Shown one piece after another: positions 60,951 to 64,000 of a DNA stretch of 64,000 nucleotides; position 1 is the first letter of the stretch, and each line of letters opens with the position of its first letter. A program made the translations under genes and the position numbers. Source of the stretch: Corallincola holothuriorum (GTDB lineage Bacteria > Pseudomonadota > Gammaproteobacteria > Enterobacterales > Neiellaceae); assembly GCF_003336225.1 (NCBI RefSeq), contig NZ_QPID01000004.1:62001-126000 (forward strand), written 5' to 3'. The notes below the pieces were generated by a model. The model did not search any database. It was not told where the DNA came from and was given only the letters and a program-made list of their open reading frames with translations.

Positions 60951-62495
60951 CTAAATGGCGTTGGCCGGATCGCTTTCTTCGCTAACCTGCTCCGGGCAGC
61001 GGCCAATGAGCTCAACGCTCTCATCAGCCTTTTCCATCTCTAGCTTTATCTCAAACCCCCACAGTCGGTGCAGATGTTTCAGTACTTCAGGGTAGCTTTT
61101 GTCTAAAGGGATTTGCTGGTGCGGCGTGTATCTCAACGTGAGTGAGCGGTCGCCTCTCAAATCAACGTCATAGACTTGAATGTTAGGCTCGCGTTGGCTG
61201 AGGTTATATTGTGCAGCGAGTAGCTCTCTGATCTGTTGGTAGCCGGCATCATTGTGTATCCAGCCAATCTCTAAGAAATTGTGCTTTTCGATATCAAGAA
61301 GCGAGAACAGCTTAAATTCCCTAATGAGACGAGGTGATAAAAACTGGGCAATGAAGCTTTCGTCTTTAAAGTTTTCCATGGCAAAGTGCACTGTTTTCAG
61401 CCAATCACTACCGGCAATGTCAGGAAACCAGCGACGGTCTTCTTCGTCTGGTGTTTCGCAGATACGGCGAAGATCGCGGAACATGGCAAAGCCCAATGCA
61501 TATGGGTTAATGCCTGAGTAATAGGGGCTGTTGTAAGAGGGTTGCGCGACGACGTTGGTGTGGGAGTGTAAAAACTCGAACATAAATTTATCGGTTAGCT
61601 TGCCTTCGTCGTAAAGGTGATTAAGCAGGGTGTAATGCCAGAAACAAGCCCACCCTTCATTCATTACTTGGGTCTGTTTTTGTGGGTAAAAGTACTGCGA
61701 TATTTTACGTACGATCCGGATCACTTCCCGCTGCCAGGATTCAAGTAACGGCGCATTCTTTTCGATAAAGTAGAGTAAATTTTCCTGCGGCTCAGATGGG
61801 AAGCGTTCCGGCTGTTCAATGACGTCGATAGCCTGCTTGGGCAGCGTTCGCCAAAGGTCGTTAACCTGTGATTGCAGATACTCTTCGCGCGCCTTTTGCC
61901 GTTTCTTCTCTTCTGCTAGAGAGGTTTCTGCCGGACGTTTGTAACGGTCAACGCCCTGATTCATTAAGGCATGGCAAGAGTCGATAATCGCTTCCACTTC
62001 GCTGGTGCCGTAGCGTTGCTCACAGTCGGCGATATAGTTTTTGGCGAAGACCAGATAGTCGATAATCGAGGAAGCATCAGTCCAGGTTTTGAACAGATAG
62101 TTATTTTTGAAAAAGCTGTTGTGGCCATAGCAGGCATGGGCCATCACTAGCGCCTGCATGGTCATGGTGTTCTCTTCCATTAGATAGGAAATACAAGGAT
62201 TAGAATTGATCACAATCTCGTAAGCCAAGCCCATTTGGCCGCGTTTATATGTTTGTTCGGTCTGAATAAAGCGTTTGCCAAATGACCAGTGTGTGTAGCC
62301 GATTGGCATACCGACACTGGCATAAGCATCCATCATCTGTTCAGCAGTGATTACTTCGATCTGATTAGGGTAGGTATTTAATCCGTAGTGCTTTGCTACC
62401 CGATCAATTTCATCTTCATATTGTTGTAAGAGTTTAAACGTCCAATCAGGCCCATCACTGAGCGGCTTAGAGTGTTTTTTTCTTGGTGCCGCCAT
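60951..62495 (-). CDS. ycgB: SpoVR family protein (YcgB)
   Basis: A 514-residue protein of the SpoVR family. Blocks: GMPIGYTHWSFGKRF, LAYEIVINSNPCISYLMEENTM, MNEGWACFWHYTLLNHL and YSGINPYALGFAMFRDLRRICE. Its role is unknown, but it is associated with stationary-phase and stress responses in enterics and spore cortex formation in Bacillus. It is the third gene after yeaG and yeaH, nine bases behind yeaH, a common operon in proteobacteria. Confidence 0.95.
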   Translation of the reverse strand: MAAPRKKHSKPLSDGPDWTFKLLQQYEDEIDRVAKHYGLNTYPNQIEVITAEQMMDAYASVGMPIGYTHWSFGKRFIQTEQTYKRGQMGLAYEIVINSNPCISYLMEENTMTMQALVMAHACYGHNSFFKNNYLFKTWTDASSIIDYLVFAKNYIADCEQRYGTSEVEAIIDSCHALMNQGVDRYKRPAETSLAEEKKRQKAREEYLQSQVNDLWRTLPKQAIDVIEQPERFPSEPQENLLYFIEKNAPLLESWQREVIRIVRKISQYFYPQKQTQVMNEGWACFWHYTLLNHLYDEGKLTDKFMFEFLHSHTNVVAQPSYNSPYYSGINPYALGFAMFRDLRRICETPDEEDRRWFPDIAGSDWLKTVHFAMENFKDESFIAQFLSPRLIREFKLFSLLDIEKHNFLEIGWIHNDAGYQQIRELLAAQYNLSQREPNIQVYDVDLRGDRSLTLRYTPHQQIPLDKSYPEVLKHLHRLWGFEIKLEMEKADESVELIGRCPEQVSEESDPANAI

Positions 62496-62504
62496 TGTCG
62501 CCTC

Positions 62505-63770
62505 CTATGCCGCTTGACGGCGAAATAGCTCTCTGAAAACAGGGTAGATATCTTCGACCGATTTGATACGTTGCATGGCGAAAGAGTCATAGGTCGCCAC
62601 CAGTTTTTCATATTCGTGCCAAAGGGTTTGATGAGGTCGATGGGTGATCTCGATATAGGTGTAATAACGAAGTAAGGGTAAAAGGTTGTTACTCAAGATA
62701 TCAGAGCATTGAGGGCTGTCGTCCGCCCAGTTGTCACCATCTGAGGCTTGCGCCGCATAGATGTTCCATTGATCAGGAGGATAACGATCCGCAATGATCT
62801 CCTGCATCAATTTGAGGGCACTGGAGACTATGGTGCCGCCGGTTTCCTGGCTATAGAAAAACTCATGTTCATCGACCTCTTTGGCTTGTGTGTGGTGACG
62901 GATATAGACGACGTCGATGTTTTCATAAGTTCGAGTAAGAAATAGGTAGAGCAAAATATAGAAACGCTTGGCCATCTCTTTGGTTGCTTGATCCATGGAA
63001 CCACTGACGTCCATTAGACAAAACATCACCGCTTTAGACGTAGGCACAGGGCGTTTAACGAAATTATTAAATCGTAAGTCGAAGGTGTCGATGAAAGGCG
63101 TTGCAGCAATTTTCTTCTGTAGGCACTTTATCTGTTGCGCTACTTCTTTAAGTGCAGCTTTATCGACTGGCTCGCTGCCCTCTATGCGTTCAAGCTCTGC
63201 TTGTAGCGCCCGTAGTTCTCTCTTCTTGCCTGCATTCATCGCAATACGTCGGGCTAATGATTGGCGTAGTGAGCGAACTACATTGATATTGGTTGGTACA
63301 CCGTCTGAGGTATAACCGGCGCGGTAGGTTTTGTATTCGGTTAACTTATCTAAAGTGTTCTTCTTTAAATTTGGCAGCTCCAAATCTTCAAATAGAAGGT
63401 CTAAGTATTCATCTTTGGAGATGCTGAAGACAAATTCGTCTTCACCTTCTCCACTATCGCTTGCTTCGCCTTCACCGCTGCCGCCACTGCCCCCTTGAGG
63501 GCGCTCTATTCGATCCCTCGGAACAAAGCGATCATTGCCCGGTAGGACTCTTTCTCTATTTCCCCCAGGGCCTTGGCCAAAAATGGGTTCGGATATATCT
63601 CGGGTCGGGATACTGACTTTTTCTCCCTTCTCGATATCTGTAACGCCACGTTTAGAAATAGCATCAGACATCGCTTTTTTGATCTGCTGTTTATAGCGTC
63701 GTAAAAAGCGCTGTCTGTTGACTGTACTCTTCTTCTTGCTGTTAAGCCGCCGGTCAATAAAATGCGCCAT
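62505..63770 (-). CDS. yeaH: YeaH/YhbH family protein (DUF444)
   Basis: A 421-residue protein. An N-terminal basic and Gly/Arg-rich region ([19 protein letters not shown]) and a low-complexity acidic stretch ([20 protein letters not shown], residues about 95-115) lead to a von Willebrand A-like fold with a MIDAS motif, [12 protein letters not shown]. The rest, [22 protein letters not shown], matches DUF444. It is linked to the YeaG kinase. ATG 63770 follows GGAGG. Confidence 0.95.
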   Translation of the reverse strand: MAHFIDRRLNSKKKSTVNRQRFLRRYKQQIKKAMSDAISKRGVTDIEKGEKVSIPTRDISEPIFGQGPGGNRERVLPGNDRFVPRDRIERPQGGSGGSGEGEASDSGEGEDEFVFSISKDEYLDLLFEDLELPNLKKNTLDKLTEYKTYRAGYTSDGVPTNINVVRSLRQSLARRIAMNAGKKRELRALQAELERIEGSEPVDKAALKEVAQQIKCLQKKIAATPFIDTFDLRFNNFVKRPVPTSKAVMFCLMDVSGSMDQATKEMAKRFYILLYLFLTRTYENIDVVYIRHHTQAKEVDEHEFFYSQETGGTIVSSALKLMQEIIADRYPPDQWNIYAAQASDGDNWADDSPQCSDILSNNLLPLLRYYTYIEITHRPHQTLWHEYEKLVATYDSFAMQRIKSVEDIYPVFRELFRRQAA

Positions 63771-63788
63771 CGGTACCTCCGGGTAGCA

Positions 63789-64000
63789 TTAAGACGACTT
63801 GCGTACCCTTAGGTACCATTCCGAAAGAAGATGGACCTGTTTCTGTGTATAGCCTTTCTCCATCATACGGGCGACAAAATCTTGGTGCTTTTTCTGGTCT
63901 TCCGCAGACGTTTTGGCATTAAACGAGATAACGGGTAACAGATCTTCAGTATTTGAGAACATTTTTTTCTCAATTACGGTGCGGAGCTTTTCGTAGCTAG
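63789..64000 (-). CDS. yeaG: PrkA-family serine protein kinase YeaG, C-terminal end; runs off the right edge
   Basis: The last about 70 codons on the minus strand read SNTEDLLPVISFNAKTSAEDQ, then HQDFVARMMEKGYTQKQVHL and LSEWYLRVRKSS, which match the C-terminus of E. coli YeaG. YeaG is a PrkA-type AAA kinase active in nitrogen starvation and stationary phase. The kinase and ATPase domains are outside the window. It precedes yeaH by 18 bases. Confidence 0.93.
   Translation of the reverse strand, partial: SYEKLRTVIEKKMFSNTEDLLPVISFNAKTSAEDQKKHQDFVARMMEKGYTQKQVHLLSEWYLRVRKSS

Overview
This 64 kb window is a chromosomal segment of a gammaproteobacterium, most likely a marine member of the Alteromonadales or a related order. 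The evidence is the gene content and order. hisGDCBHAFI lies behind a histidine-rich leader peptide, and minCDE, rnd and fadD are close together. fadR diverges from nhaB, yeaG-yeaH-spoVR (ycgB) forms an operon, and dapA-bamC-purC are in a row. No rRNA, tRNA, CRISPR array, insertion sequence, integrase or phage gene was seen, so this is mainly core genome with a few accessory genes. The exact genus cannot be fixed from sequence reading alone.

Layout. 1-8.3 kb: bepA (cut by the left edge), a TusA-like gene coupled to perM, bcp, dapA-bamC-purC, then a minus-strand run of yffB-like, dapE, an M15 peptidase and a DUF2897 membrane protein, and a stand-alone crr. 8.5-18 kb: an orphan periplasmic binding protein, a CPA2 antiporter with an NAD-binding domain, DUF3025, a hypothetical, an HD phosphohydrolase, a lipoprotein, and an RND pump with its adaptor under a 20-bp perfect palindrome. 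18.5-25.3 kb is a signalling block: an OppA-type binding protein without any permease, a hybrid histidine kinase (HisKA, HATPase, two receivers, Hpt) 11 bases after it, and a 7TM diguanylate cyclase. 25.6-32.4 kb: sodium/solute symporter, GST, VOC protein, cupin, aspartate/aromatic aminotransferase, DUF924, a FabH-like enzyme and a DUF4250 protein. 32.4-36.2 kb: a secreted trypsin-like protease, a maltoporin-family porin behind a long AT-rich leader, and a small secreted hypothetical. 36.3-43.6 kb: the complete his operon with its attenuator. 43.8-54.7 kb: a hypothetical, a tiny transglutaminase-like protein, yoaA, tsaB, a secreted methyltransferase-like protein, an alpha/beta hydrolase, fadD, rnd and minCDE. 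54.9-64 kb: ycgL, an MltB-type transglycosylase, another periplasmic binding-like protein and ycgN as an overlapping run, then dsbB, nhaB, fadR, spoVR, yeaH and the end of yeaG.

How the genes work together. Lysine/diaminopimelate (dapA, dapE) and histidine biosynthesis are represented, the latter with all steps from HisG to HisI/E except transaminase partners elsewhere. Envelope maintenance (BepA, BamC, DsbB, lytic transglycosylase, M15 peptidase), fatty-acid control (FadR, FadD, FabH-like), division-site placement (MinCDE) and stress functions (Bcp, YoaA, YeaG/YeaH/SpoVR) are all housekeeping. The less ordinary material is the binding-protein/hybrid-kinase pair, the palindrome before the RND pump, a protease with an added C-terminal domain, an exported methyltransferase-fold protein, and several small uncharacterised secreted proteins. 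Six genes appear to use TTG starts.
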